Shown here one piece after another: positions 1 through 7,214 of a stretch of DNA of 64,000 nt (within the stretch, counting starts at the first letter, position 1; each line of letters starts with the position of its first letter). The DNA lies in contig NZ_VXJV01000003.1 of assembly GCF_008692785.1 (NCBI RefSeq), positions 248,001 through 312,000 on the forward strand. The letters are read 5' to 3'. Origin of the DNA: Salmonella enterica subsp. diarizonae (lineage in GTDB: Bacteria > Pseudomonadota > Gammaproteobacteria > Enterobacterales > Enterobacteriaceae). The notes under the pieces were generated by a model. That model saw only the letters and a list, made by a program, of their open reading frames with translations, had not been told where the DNA came from and ran no database searches. Position numbers and translations under genes: made by a program.

Positions 1-366
1 CGTCTACATGCGGAATTTAACCCGCAGCAAGGGGCGAAAATTCTTGAGACGCTCTTTGAAATTAAAAAACAGGTCGCCGTGGTGCCGTCACCGACATGGG
101 GCCGCTTCCCACATGCGTTCAGCCATATCTTTGCTGGCGGCTATGCGGCAGGCTACTACAGCTATCTGTGGGCCGACGTACTGGCGGCGGACGCTTATTC
201 CCGCTTTGAGGAGGAGGGCATTTTCAACCGTGAGACCGGTCAGTCATTCCTTGATAACATCCTGACTCGCGGTGGTTCTGAAGAGCCGATGGAACTCTTT
301 AAACGCTTCCGTGGCCGTGAACCACAACTGGACGCGATGCTGGAGCATTACGGGATTAAAGGCTGA
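1..366 (+). CDS. prlC: Oligopeptidase A, C-terminal part
   Basis: Open frame from the first base of the window, so the 5' part of the gene is missing. The visible C-terminus (RLHAEFNPQQGAKILETLFE..., then VVPSPTWGRFPHAFSHIFAG and ending LEHYGIKG) matches the end of the M3-family zinc metallopeptidase PrlC, a cytosolic oligopeptidase that clears signal-peptide fragments and short peptides. The HExxH zinc site lies upstream of the window. The stop is 6 bp before the rsmJ start, which suggests the usual prlC-rsmJ co-transcription. Confidence 0.93.
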   Translation, partial: RLHAEFNPQQGAKILETLFEIKKQVAVVPSPTWGRFPHAFSHIFAGGYAAGYYSYLWADVLAADAYSRFEEEGIFNRETGQSFLDNILTRGGSEEPMELFKRFRGREPQLDAMLEHYGIKG

Positions 367-372
367 TTTTAC

Positions 373-1125
373 GTGCAAATCTGCTTAATAGATGAAACGG
401 GCGCCACAGACGGCGCCTTATCTGTTCTGGCTGCCCGCTGGGGACTGGAGCATGACGAAAACAACCCGATGGCGCTGGTACTGACTACAGCGCATCTGGA
501 GCTGCGCAAGCGCGACGAATCGAAGCTCGGCGGCATTTTCGTCGATTTTGTCGGCGGCGCGATGGCCCATCGACGTAAGTTTGGCGGCGGGCGCGGCGAA
601 GCGGTGGCGAAGGCGGTCGGTATTAAGGGCGATTATCTGCCGGATGTGGTTGATGCCACGGCGGGGCTGGGGCGCGATGCGTTTGTGCTGGCGTCAGTCG
701 GTTGCCGCGTGCGGATGCTGGAGCGTAATCCGGTGGTGGCGGCCTTACTGGATGACGGTCTGACGCGCGGCTACGCAGATGCGGACATCGGCCCGTGGTT
801 GCAGCAACGTTTACAGTTGATTCATGCTTCCAGCCTGACGGCGCTGACTGATATCATTCCGCGCCCGCAGGTGGTCTACCTCGATCCAATGTTTCCTCAC
901 CGGCAGAAAAGCGCGCTGGTGAAGAAAGAGATGCGGGTGTTTCAGTCGTTGGTGGGGCCGGATTTAGACGCCGACGGACTGCTGGAACCGGCGCGTCAGT
1001 TGGCGACCAAACGCGTGGTGGTTAAACGTCCCGATTATGCGCCGCCGCTGGCGGATGTCGCGACGCCCAACGCCATCGTCACCAAAGGCCACCGGTTCGA
1101 TATTTACCCGGGAACGCCGGAGTAA
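373..1125 (+). CDS. rsmJ: 16S rRNA m2G1516 methyltransferase RsmJ
   Basis: 250-residue protein starting at GTG 373, 6 bp after prlC. It is near-identical in pattern to E. coli RsmJ (YhiQ), the SAM-dependent enzyme that methylates N2 of G1516 in 16S rRNA. Visible motifs are [17 protein letters not shown] (SAM-binding loop, about residues 92-108), MLERNP (acidic residue for the SAM ribose) and VYLDPMFPH (catalytic DPPF-like motif). Length equals the family norm. Promoter presumably upstream of prlC. The accessory polyol island begins directly downstream. Confidence 0.95.
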   Translation: MQICLIDETGATDGALSVLAARWGLEHDENNPMALVLTTAHLELRKRDESKLGGIFVDFVGGAMAHRRKFGGGRGEAVAKAVGIKGDYLPDVVDATAGLGRDAFVLASVGCRVRMLERNPVVAALLDDGLTRGYADADIGPWLQQRLQLIHASSLTALTDIIPRPQVVYLDPMFPHRQKSALVKKEMRVFQSLVGPDLDADGLLEPARQLATKRVVVKRPDYAPPLADVATPNAIVTKGHRFDIYPGTPE

Positions 1126-1166
1126 TGCAGTAATTTAATCTTCATTTGCATAATCGTGTTTGTTTG

Positions 1167-1189
1167 TGCGCTTTTGTACTGAAAGCGCA
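1167..1189. promoter_or_regulatory. Upstream inverted repeat, possible auxiliary operator
   Basis: Perfect 8-bp inverted repeat TGCGCTTT (1167-1174) and AAAGCGCA (1182-1189) with a 7-bp spacer. It lies about 135 bp upstream of the proposed operator pair at 1290-1336 and shares its TGCG/CGCA ends. It may be a secondary site for the island's DeoR repressor, enabling looping. This is inference from sequence likeness only. Confidence 0.3.
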
Positions 1190-1250
1190 TTTGCTTATCT
1201 TCTTTTTTGTCTATTTAATCAATTGAAAATTAAAGTGTTTTTTAATTGTT

Positions 1251-1266
1251 TTCGACCGTGATCACA
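1251..1266. promoter_or_regulatory. Predicted CRP site, epimerase operon
   Basis: TTCGACCGTGATCACA fits the CRP core TGTGA-N6-TCACA with 3/5 in the left half and 5/5 in the right. Its centre is about 60 bp upstream of a transcription start expected from the -10-like TATCAT at 1307-1312, a class I spacing. A similar site sits at the same distance from the operator on the opposite operon, which raises confidence. Confidence 0.45.
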
Positions 1267-1289
1267 GTTCAGCTATCTTTACATAGTTA

Positions 1290-1336
1290 ATGCGTTTTTG
1301 TGCGCATATCATTTAAATTCATGCATAATTGCGCAT
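1290..1336. promoter_or_regulatory. Operator pair over the epimerase-operon promoter
   Basis: Left arm ATGCGTTTTTGTGCGC (1290-1305). Right arm is an inverted, degenerate copy (1321-1336, ATGCATAATTGCGCAT). The 15-bp AT-rich spacer holds a possible -10 (TATCAT, 1307-1312). The left arm is identical except for one variable base to both arms of the palindrome upstream of the SDR gene (9598-9642). Likely bound by the DeoR-family regulator encoded at 6047-6745; this is inference from the shared motif. Confidence 0.6.
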
Positions 1337-1352
1337 TTCAGGAGAGATCACA

Positions 1353-2087
1353 ATGAGTAAAAGGACGGTTGCTGATGTTGTTTTATCGCCTTCTTTGATG
1401 TGTACAGATTTGCTGAGTTTAAGCGACTCGGTGAGGGAACTGGAGGAAATAGGTGTAGACGCGCTACATATTGATCTTATTGATAGCACGTTTAGTCCCA
1501 GTATGCCGTTGGGCTTAGAGGTAATCAGGCAATTACGTGAAAAAACGAATCTCGATTTTGATATCCATATTATGTCGATGAATAATGAGTGGTTTATTAA
1601 ACAGGCGCTCGATATTGGTGTACGGCGGGTTTCATTCCATTATGAAACGTCACTGCATCCCGACAGGCTGGTAAATCTAATTAAGAAACAAAAAGTTGAA
1701 GCGGGAATCGCACTCAACCCCGCCACCAGTTTACGTTCACTTGACTATCTTCTTCCTTCGTTAGATTACGTTTTACTTATGCTGATTAATCCGGGGTTTG
1801 CCAGTAATAAAGATGAACAGCAGGTTCCTTATGCGGAAGATAAAGTCCGCCATCTGCATGCCCGGATTGCGGAGGCAGGAACTCATACTGCAATACAGGT
1901 TGATGGTAGAGTCTCATTTGCCACCATTCCTGGGTTGGTCGCGGCGGGGGCGAGTAATCTGGTACTCGGCAGCACTGGGCTTTTTTTCCGTGGGGCCACG
2001 CTTATGGAGAACAAGTCACAATTAAATGAAAAAATCGCTGCGGGACTGGCGCAACGGGCGAAGGGGGGAGTGGCCTGTGAGTTATAA
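1353..2087 (+). CDS. Ribulose-phosphate 3-epimerase-family enzyme (ketose-phosphate epimerase)
   Basis: 244 residues from ATG 1353, preceded by AGGAGA. TIM-barrel epimerase of the RPE/AlsE family. All four metal ligands expected for RPE are present: His39 and Asp41 (LHIDLID), His72 (DIHIM) and Asp184 (QVDGRVS). FHYE, GIALNPAT, INPGF and the phosphate-binding LVLGSTGLF segment are also recognisable. These argue for a 3-epimerase of a ketose phosphate rather than a hexulose-phosphate synthase. First gene of the plus-strand operon of the island, overlapping the isomerase gene. The substrate could be ribulose-5-P, allulose-6-P or another ketose-P; sequence alone does not decide. Confidence 0.85.
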   Translation: MSKRTVADVVLSPSLMCTDLLSLSDSVRELEEIGVDALHIDLIDSTFSPSMPLGLEVIRQLREKTNLDFDIHIMSMNNEWFIKQALDIGVRRVSFHYETSLHPDRLVNLIKKQKVEAGIALNPATSLRSLDYLLPSLDYVLLMLINPGFASNKDEQQVPYAEDKVRHLHARIAEAGTHTAIQVDGRVSFATIPGLVAAGASNLVLGSTGLFFRGATLMENKSQLNEKIAAGLAQRAKGGVACEL

Positions 2088-2634
2088 AGCGAATCAGAAA
2101 CGTGTATTACATGAGTTAAACGCCACTTTGGAAAACATTGCATCTAAGGATGTTGAGCGGTTACTGGAGATGATTGAAGCTGCTGATAGTGTCTTTTTCG
2201 TGGGGGTTGGAAGAGTCTTATTGTCTTTGGAAGCCATAGCTAAACGGTTAGCGCATCTGGGAATCAAAACGTATGTGGTCGGGCAAATAACAGAACCGGC
2301 AATTACCAAAAATGATCTTCTGATTGTTGGATCGGGTAGTGGTGAAAGTATGTTTCCCGTGGGTATAGCCAGAAAAGCGAAAAGTTTTAATGCCCAAATT
2401 GTACATATTGGTGCTAATGCTGAAAGTAGCATGAAAGAGTTGTGCGACCATTTTGTTCGTATTCCGGTAAAATCAAAACTTAATCTGGCGTCTGAAATCC
2501 CTTCGGTTCAACCGATGACATCGCTTTTTGAACAATCACTTCTGTTACTTGGCGATATTATTGCGCTCCAGTTCATTGATAATCATAAAATTAATATGGA
2601 ATTGCTCTGGCAATATCATGCCAACCTTGAATGA
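2077..2634 (+). CDS. 6-phospho-3-hexuloisomerase-like SIS-domain isomerase
   Basis: 185 residues from GTG 2077, chosen because AGGGGGGAG lies 7 bp upstream and the length equals the PHI family. The frame overlaps the epimerase stop by 11 bp, suggesting translational coupling. SIS fold with FFVGVGRV, VYVVGQ-like TYVVGQITEPAI and LLIVGSGSGES. The C-terminal IPVKSKLN and SVQPMTSLFEQSLLLLGD segments are typical of PHI (HxlB), which interconverts D-arabino-3-hexulose-6-phosphate and fructose-6-phosphate. No hexulose-phosphate synthase is adjacent, so a 3-keto sugar phosphate may arise here by another route. Confidence 0.8.
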   Translation: MSYKANQKRVLHELNATLENIASKDVERLLEMIEAADSVFFVGVGRVLLSLEAIAKRLAHLGIKTYVVGQITEPAITKNDLLIVGSGSGESMFPVGIARKAKSFNAQIVHIGANAESSMKELCDHFVRIPVKSKLNLASEIPSVQPMTSLFEQSLLLLGDIIALQFIDNHKINMELLWQYHANLE

Positions 2635-2659
2635 ATAAAAATTTAAATGACAAATTTAT

Positions 2660-2702
2660 ATGCCATGACTCAGTAATTATTGACTGTGTTATGGCATTTT
2701 TT
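2660..2702 (+). terminator. Hairpin with T-run between isomerase and HAD genes
   Basis: ATGCCAT (2660-2666) pairs with ATGGCAT (2691-2697). The inner ACTCAGT/ACTGTGT also pairs with one mismatch, and a run of six T follows. This looks like an intrinsic terminator placed inside the apparent operon, so the HAD gene would depend on read-through or its own promoter. Confidence 0.65.
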
Positions 2703-2715
2703 ATAAGGAGTAAAA

Positions 2716-3366
2716 ATGTCAAAGATCATTATTTTTGATATGGATGGCGTACTTATTGATTCTGAACCTGTATGGCAACAGGTTGAATGCGAATTTTATC
2801 TTAGACATTACAATATCTCTCTCGGCCCAAAGGATTTTGATTTATTCACAGGGATGCCGGTGGGTATTTTCCTGCGGAAGTTGCATGAAAATCATGGTTT
2901 TCCGACTAATAATCTGCCGCAAATTCAGGACACTATAGTTGCCCAGGTTGCAGAAAAAATACGTCAACAACCGAAACCTATCGCGGGTATCTTTGAGTTA
3001 CTTAATTATCTACAGCGGCGGGGAACGTTAATGGCTGTAGCCTCTTCTTCACCGCAATATCAAATAGATAATGTTCTTAATACACTTAACATCAGGCACT
3101 ATTTTTCTGCCGTAGTTTCCGCAGACGGGCTTTCGTACGGCAAACCGCACCCGGAAATATTTTTGACTGCTGCCGCAATGTTGAAGGCAGAACCGGAAAC
3201 ATGTCTGGTGATTGAAGATTCATTAAATGGTGTTATTGCAGCGAGGGCTGCCGGGATGCGCGTTATTGCATTACCTGCTGAACACCAACAAAATGACCCG
3301 CGTTTTACTATTGCCGACACAGTAATTTTGAACCATTGCCAAGTGTTAGAGTGGTTGACTGCATAA
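2716..3366 (+). CDS. HAD-family sugar/polyol phosphatase
   Basis: 216 residues, with AAGGAG 6 bp before the ATG. HAD superfamily, beta-phosphoglucomutase/YniC-like subgroup. Motif I is FDMDGVLIDSEP (nucleophile Asp8, acid Asp10), motif II Ser in AVASSSP, motif III Lys in YGKPHPEIF, motif IV VIEDSLNGV. Related enzymes (HxpB/YniC) dephosphorylate 2-deoxyglucose-6-P and hexitol phosphates. In this operon it may relieve sugar-phosphate stress or act in the pathway itself. Convergent with the GldA-like gene. Confidence 0.82.
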   Translation: MSKIIIFDMDGVLIDSEPVWQQVECEFYLRHYNISLGPKDFDLFTGMPVGIFLRKLHENHGFPTNNLPQIQDTIVAQVAEKIRQQPKPIAGIFELLNYLQRRGTLMAVASSSPQYQIDNVLNTLNIRHYFSAVVSADGLSYGKPHPEIFLTAAAMLKAEPETCLVIEDSLNGVIAARAAGMRVIALPAEHQQNDPRFTIADTVILNHCQVLEWLTA

Positions 3367-3400
3367 AAAAGCAGGCTTACGGGCGTCACGTAAACCTGCA
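3364..3400. terminator. Bidirectional terminator between convergent operons
   Basis: GCAGGCTTACG (3371-3381) pairs with CGTAAACCTGC (3389-3399) with one wobble. The A-run at 3365-3370 gives a T-run for minus-strand transcripts ending the GldA-like gene. T residues at 3411-3415 lie a little downstream on the plus side. Confidence 0.7.
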
Positions 3401-3413
3401 AAGAAGCTTGTTT

Positions 3414-4505
3414 TTAATAATAACGTCTACCGTATTCATCCGCGGCAATCAATGCTGCAACGATATTTTCAGGTCTAATTTCAAAGGGTTCATTATGCAT
3501 GGTCTCACCCTGTTGACAGGCTGCTAGTGCGATTTCCATCAAATGTTGAACAGAACGATCGGTTATGCCAATCTCCGCGAGCGTAACAGGCAGTCCGATT
3601 TGCCGGTAAAACTGATAGACTCGCCTGATTAGGTCAGGCTCTCTGTCTGTCATCAGTAACATAGCAAGCGTGCCAAAGGCGACTTTTTCTCCATGCCAGA
3701 ATTTATGCGTTTCTGGTAACACCGTCAGTCCGTTGTGAATTGCGTGAGCAGCAGCGAGACCCCCGCTTTCAAAACCTAGTCCTGAAAGTAATGTATTGGC
3801 TTCGATGACGTGTTCAAGAGCCGGAGTGACCTGGTGCATGCGACATGCAGAAACTGCCTGTTCACCATAGGTTAGCAACGTATCGAAGCATAATTTTGCC
3901 AGAGCGTAGGCGGACATTGGCCCAGGCCTTCCGGTCATGTTTCCTGCACCTTTAATGCGACAATCTTCCGCTTCGAACCATGTCGCTACGGCATCGCCTA
4001 TCCCAGAAAGCAGAAAACGCACAGGTGCGTCGGCGATCACTTGAGAATCGACAAAAACCAGCGAAGGGTTATGGGGAATCATCATATAGCGCTTGAACTG
4101 ACCTTCAGCGGTATAAATCACAACGAGGGAACTGCATGGCGCATCGGTGGAGGCAAGAGTAGGAATAACGATAATCGGAATATTCAATTTGGCGCCAACG
4201 GCTTTGGCCGTATCCAGTGTCTTACCGCCTCCGATACCCACAATCATTTCTGCCGAACATGCCTGTGCTGAGGTAGAAATTCTCTCGATCTCTTCATCAC
4301 AGCATTCGCAATTAAATATTTCAAGTTCAAACGTAACGTTGGGATTCAAGGCTTCGGTAATTTTTCCTCCAATATTTTTGTGAACAATGGGATCCTCAAG
4401 AATCATCGCATTTTTACCAAAACGGGCTAATTCATTTCCCAGACATTTCTCAATAGCATTAGCGCCCTGAATATATCTTCCGGGAAATATTGCGGTGGTA
4501 ATCAT
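3414..4505 (-). CDS. GldA-like NAD-dependent glycerol/diol dehydrogenase
   Basis: 363 residues, group III metal-dependent alcohol dehydrogenase (GldA is 367). NAD loop VGIGGGKTLDTAKAVG is at about residues 89-104. Zinc ligands are recognisable in SGIGDAVATWFEA (Asp), AAHAIHNGL (His) and HKFWHGEKVAFG (His). Last gene of the minus-strand polyol operon. It may oxidise glycerol, a diol, or reduce a dihydroxyacetone-like product of the pathway; the actual substrate is not readable from sequence. Confidence 0.85.
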   Translation of the reverse strand: MITTAIFPGRYIQGANAIEKCLGNELARFGKNAMILEDPIVHKNIGGKITEALNPNVTFELEIFNCECCDEEIERISTSAQACSAEMIVGIGGGKTLDTAKAVGAKLNIPIIVIPTLASTDAPCSSLVVIYTAEGQFKRYMMIPHNPSLVFVDSQVIADAPVRFLLSGIGDAVATWFEAEDCRIKGAGNMTGRPGPMSAYALAKLCFDTLLTYGEQAVSACRMHQVTPALEHVIEANTLLSGLGFESGGLAAAHAIHNGLTVLPETHKFWHGEKVAFGTLAMLLMTDREPDLIRRVYQFYRQIGLPVTLAEIGITDRSVQHLMEIALAACQQGETMHNEPFEIRPENIVAALIAADEYGRRYY

Positions 4506-4566
4506 AAATATTATCCTTAAGATGATATGAATTGACGCCCATATGAAATAAGCGTCAACTACATAT

Positions 4567-4854
4567 TTATTCTCCTAATCCATTCTCAATTTCGCAGCGT
4601 ATCTTTTGTAATGCACTTTGTGCATCTTCGCCATGAAAAAGGATGTTGACCTCATGTCCTTTTTTAATACCTAAAGACATTAATGCCATCAGACTTTTAG
4701 CGTTAACATAGTTATTGCTTCGAGCAAGATTAGCGATTTTTACAGTACATCTGTATGGTTTTAATGCAGCAACAAAATGTGCGCCTGGGCGTGCGTGAAT
4801 TCCATGCTCATTTTTAATAACGAAACGAGCACTTAAATTAAGTTCTGTTGTCAT
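4567..4854 (-). CDS. HPr-like phosphocarrier protein of the PTS
   Basis: 95 residues, HPr family. KNEHGIHARPGAHF carries the phosphorylatable histidine (His20, equivalent to HPr His15). NAKSLMALMSLG contains Ser54, equivalent to HPr regulatory Ser46. It starts 2 bp after the MtlD-like stop. No enzyme I gene is in the window, so it would have to take phosphate from the housekeeping PtsI and hand it to the island EIIA. A dedicated HPr in a mannitol-type operon is unusual. Confidence 0.87.
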   Translation of the reverse strand: MTTELNLSARFVIKNEHGIHARPGAHFVAALKPYRCTVKIANLARSNNYVNAKSLMALMSLGIKKGHEVNILFHGEDAQSALQKIRCEIENGLGE

Positions 4855-4856
4855 AA

Positions 4857-6029
4857 TTAAAGTTGTATGGTTGGAATTAAGTTTTCGGCATCCAGTGCTA
4901 AGTATTGATATGCCACATCAAGTGTAACCGGGTGGTCTTTCGGTAACCCTATTACTTTTGCTGCACTCGTCAGCAAACCATTTTGCTGAATAAACCGCTG
5001 TAATTTCACTGATGCCTTATCGTCCTCAGCATAATATGCCAGACCACAGGCAATTGCTTTGGTTAACGGTGAATAGTCGAGATCATATTTCAGGCAAAGC
5101 TGTACTACCCCCATCAAACGGTCCTGATACGCTAGTTTTCGGATGGGATCGTAAGCGACACGGTGGATGGAGTCTGGAAGCTCATTTTTTGCTTTCGGAA
5201 GATATTCAAGATCTTTCAATGCGTCGCGAGTGATTTGCGGATATTCCTTCATTACGGCAGTAATAGTAACATCGTGCACGGCGTTCGCCAGTTTTGCAAC
5301 AGACGGATCCGCGGAGGCATCAGGAATCGTTTTGTAACCTTTCAGGTGGCCATAGAAAGCGGTGGTGGCGTGGGGACCGTTAATAGTAAAAACTTTAATG
5401 TCTTTGAGCATTTCCAGATGTTCACGGGGCTCTAACCATTCAACATCACTAATGTCGTTGTAGAGTGGTGACTGTATTAATAGAGAGGCAACGGCTGTGC
5501 TATCAATCTGGGTTGCATAGTGCGTCTGCGCATCCGTGGAACGGCGGACAATAGAATCGCGAACGGCTACGTGAGTATCGAACCAGTTTTGTGCTTCTGA
5601 AGAGGGGATGGCATTGCGATACCACGATTCAATATCTTTGATTATATGATTTTTGTTGGTCAGGCAAATTAACGTCATTTTTTTTTCAGGATCGGTCTGG
5701 AATTGACGTTCAAAGCATTTACCCAGATAATGTGCTGACTCTTCAAAGTCTTCAGGATAAAGTGGACACATAATAACCGATGACTCAAGGAAGTCGCTCA
5801 TCACAGAGTACTGATCGTCTGTAGTAAAAGCATTAAAATTAGTGACTTCATGCATAATGATATCATCAGTTCGGAAAACCTGGACGGTATATTTATTTTG
5901 TTTGTTTAGAGCATCAATAACTCTCTGATCTTTATCAAGGAATGTAATATTCCAGCCTGCATTATCAAACGTTTCGCCAACGAACCCTTTGCCAAGGCGG
6001 CCAGCACCCACAATTAATACACGTTTCAT
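4857..6029 (-). CDS. MtlD-like polyol-phosphate dehydrogenase
   Basis: 390 residues, polyol-specific long-chain dehydrogenase related to mannitol-1-phosphate 5-dehydrogenase (MtlD, about 382). N-terminal NAD loop VGAGRLGKGFVG occupies residues 7-18. The C-terminal helical domain holds the family catalytic pattern K-x4-N-x2-H (KVFTINGPHATTAFYGH) followed by GYKTI. The sequence is diverged from true MtlD, so the substrate is likely another polyol phosphate. Follows the DeoR gene by 17 bp in the same operon. Confidence 0.82.
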   Translation of the reverse strand: MKRVLIVGAGRLGKGFVGETFDNAGWNITFLDKDQRVIDALNKQNKYTVQVFRTDDIIMHEVTNFNAFTTDDQYSVMSDFLESSVIMCPLYPEDFEESAHYLGKCFERQFQTDPEKKMTLICLTNKNHIIKDIESWYRNAIPSSEAQNWFDTHVAVRDSIVRRSTDAQTHYATQIDSTAVASLLIQSPLYNDISDVEWLEPREHLEMLKDIKVFTINGPHATTAFYGHLKGYKTIPDASADPSVAKLANAVHDVTITAVMKEYPQITRDALKDLEYLPKAKNELPDSIHRVAYDPIRKLAYQDRLMGVVQLCLKYDLDYSPLTKAIACGLAYYAEDDKASVKLQRFIQQNGLLTSAAKVIGLPKDHPVTLDVAYQYLALDAENLIPTIQL

Positions 6030-6046
6030 TAGTACACCTCATCATA

Positions 6047-6745
6047 TTATGCGTCCTTGCTCGTGAATATATAATTTATATCCTTGAGAGAGGACACGAC
6101 GAAATTAGACCTGGTCTCGAGTTTTTCTTCCGTAACAAGAATGGCAACCTCATTTGAGACCTCGGCCATTTTTTGTTTGGTATAACATTCATCCAGACCA
6201 GGAAGCGTTACACCGACTTCACTATCAACATGTGCAACGCCCATAAAATAAATGTCTGGGCGGATTGATTCCAGTTCACGAATTGTCTCGGCACCAATTA
6301 ATACCAAAGAATTTTTGTAGAGTCTGCCACCTAATCCCATAACTTCTATATTCTGATAATCACTGAGTAAGTGTAGAATAGGAATATTGTTAGAAATTAC
6401 GGTGCATTTTAAATCTTTCGGAATTAATTTTACCAATTCGTAATTCGTTGTCCCTCCATCAATTAAAATAACACTATTTTCTTTGATTAAATGTATCGCC
6501 TTTTTGGCAATTTTCACTTTTTCACTAATATTTAAGTCCTGGCGGACATTAAACTCAGTAACCGCAGGCCCTACGCGTATAGCACCACTGTGCACGCGTC
6601 TGATTAAACCCTGGCTTGCCAATTCATTTAAGTCGCGCCTAATCGTATCTTCAGAAACTTTTAGGCGCTCACTTAATTTACTGGCTACAATCTTTTTTTC
6701 CTTTTCAAGTATCTGTAGAATGATGTCTTGTCTGGCAGCTTTCAT
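6047..6745 (-). CDS. DeoR-family transcriptional regulator of the polyol operons
   Basis: 232 residues. N-terminal DeoR winged helix (RQDIILQILEKEKKIVASKL, with SEDTIRRDLNELASQGLIRR as recognition region). C-terminal sugar-phosphate-binding DeoR domain with LIDGGTTNYELVK and GGRLYKNSLVLIGAE. It lies inside the minus operon between EIIA and the MtlD-like gene. The probable operators are the shared ATGCGTTTTTnTGCGC sites upstream of both outer genes. The effector is probably a pathway sugar phosphate (family inference). Confidence 0.88.
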   Translation of the reverse strand: MKAARQDIILQILEKEKKIVASKLSERLKVSEDTIRRDLNELASQGLIRRVHSGAIRVGPAVTEFNVRQDLNISEKVKIAKKAIHLIKENSVILIDGGTTNYELVKLIPKDLKCTVISNNIPILHLLSDYQNIEVMGLGGRLYKNSLVLIGAETIRELESIRPDIYFMGVAHVDSEVGVTLPGLDECYTKQKMAEVSNEVAILVTEEKLETRSNFVVSSLKDINYIFTSKDA

Positions 6746-6785
6746 CGTAACTTACTCATTTTATTCATAGAATAATGAGTATATC

Positions 6786-7214
6786 TTACATGTTTAGCAC
6801 TTGTAAAACCTGTTCTATAGATGTGGCATTACGCAGTGTCTGGACATTATCTTCTTCAATGCAAATTAAGGCGATTTTGTTAAGTAAGTCCATATGCTCG
6901 GCTTCTTTTCCTGCAATACCAATGGTTATATATGCAGTATTGCCATCGCCAAAGTCTACCCCATCGGGAAACTGGACTAGTGAGATGCCAGTTTTAATGA
7001 TTTCACAATCAGAACCATCTGTTCCATGCGGGATGGCTAAACCATTGCCCAGATAAGTTGAAACAATTTCTTCTCTCACTATCATTCTTTTAATGTATTC
7101 ATCCGTGACATACCCATTTTCCTTAAGGATGTTTCCGGTGATTCGTATAGCGTCAAACTTATCTTTGGCTTGTGCATTGAGAATGATGTTATCAGGCGTG
7201 AAAATATTATTCAT
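6786..7214 (-). CDS. PTS EIIA component, mannitol type
   Basis: 142 residues, PTS EIIA type 2 (mannitol/fructose class). The phosphorylation site is His63 in NGLAIPHGTD. Overlaps the EIICB stop by 4 bp (ATGA), consistent with coupling. Receives phosphate from an HPr and passes it to the EIIB cysteine of the adjacent permease. Cytosolic. Confidence 0.9.
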   Translation of the reverse strand: MNNIFTPDNIILNAQAKDKFDAIRITGNILKENGYVTDEYIKRMIVREEIVSTYLGNGLAIPHGTDGSDCEIIKTGISLVQFPDGVDFGDGNTAYITIGIAGKEAEHMDLLNKIALICIEEDNVQTLRNATSIEQVLQVLNM

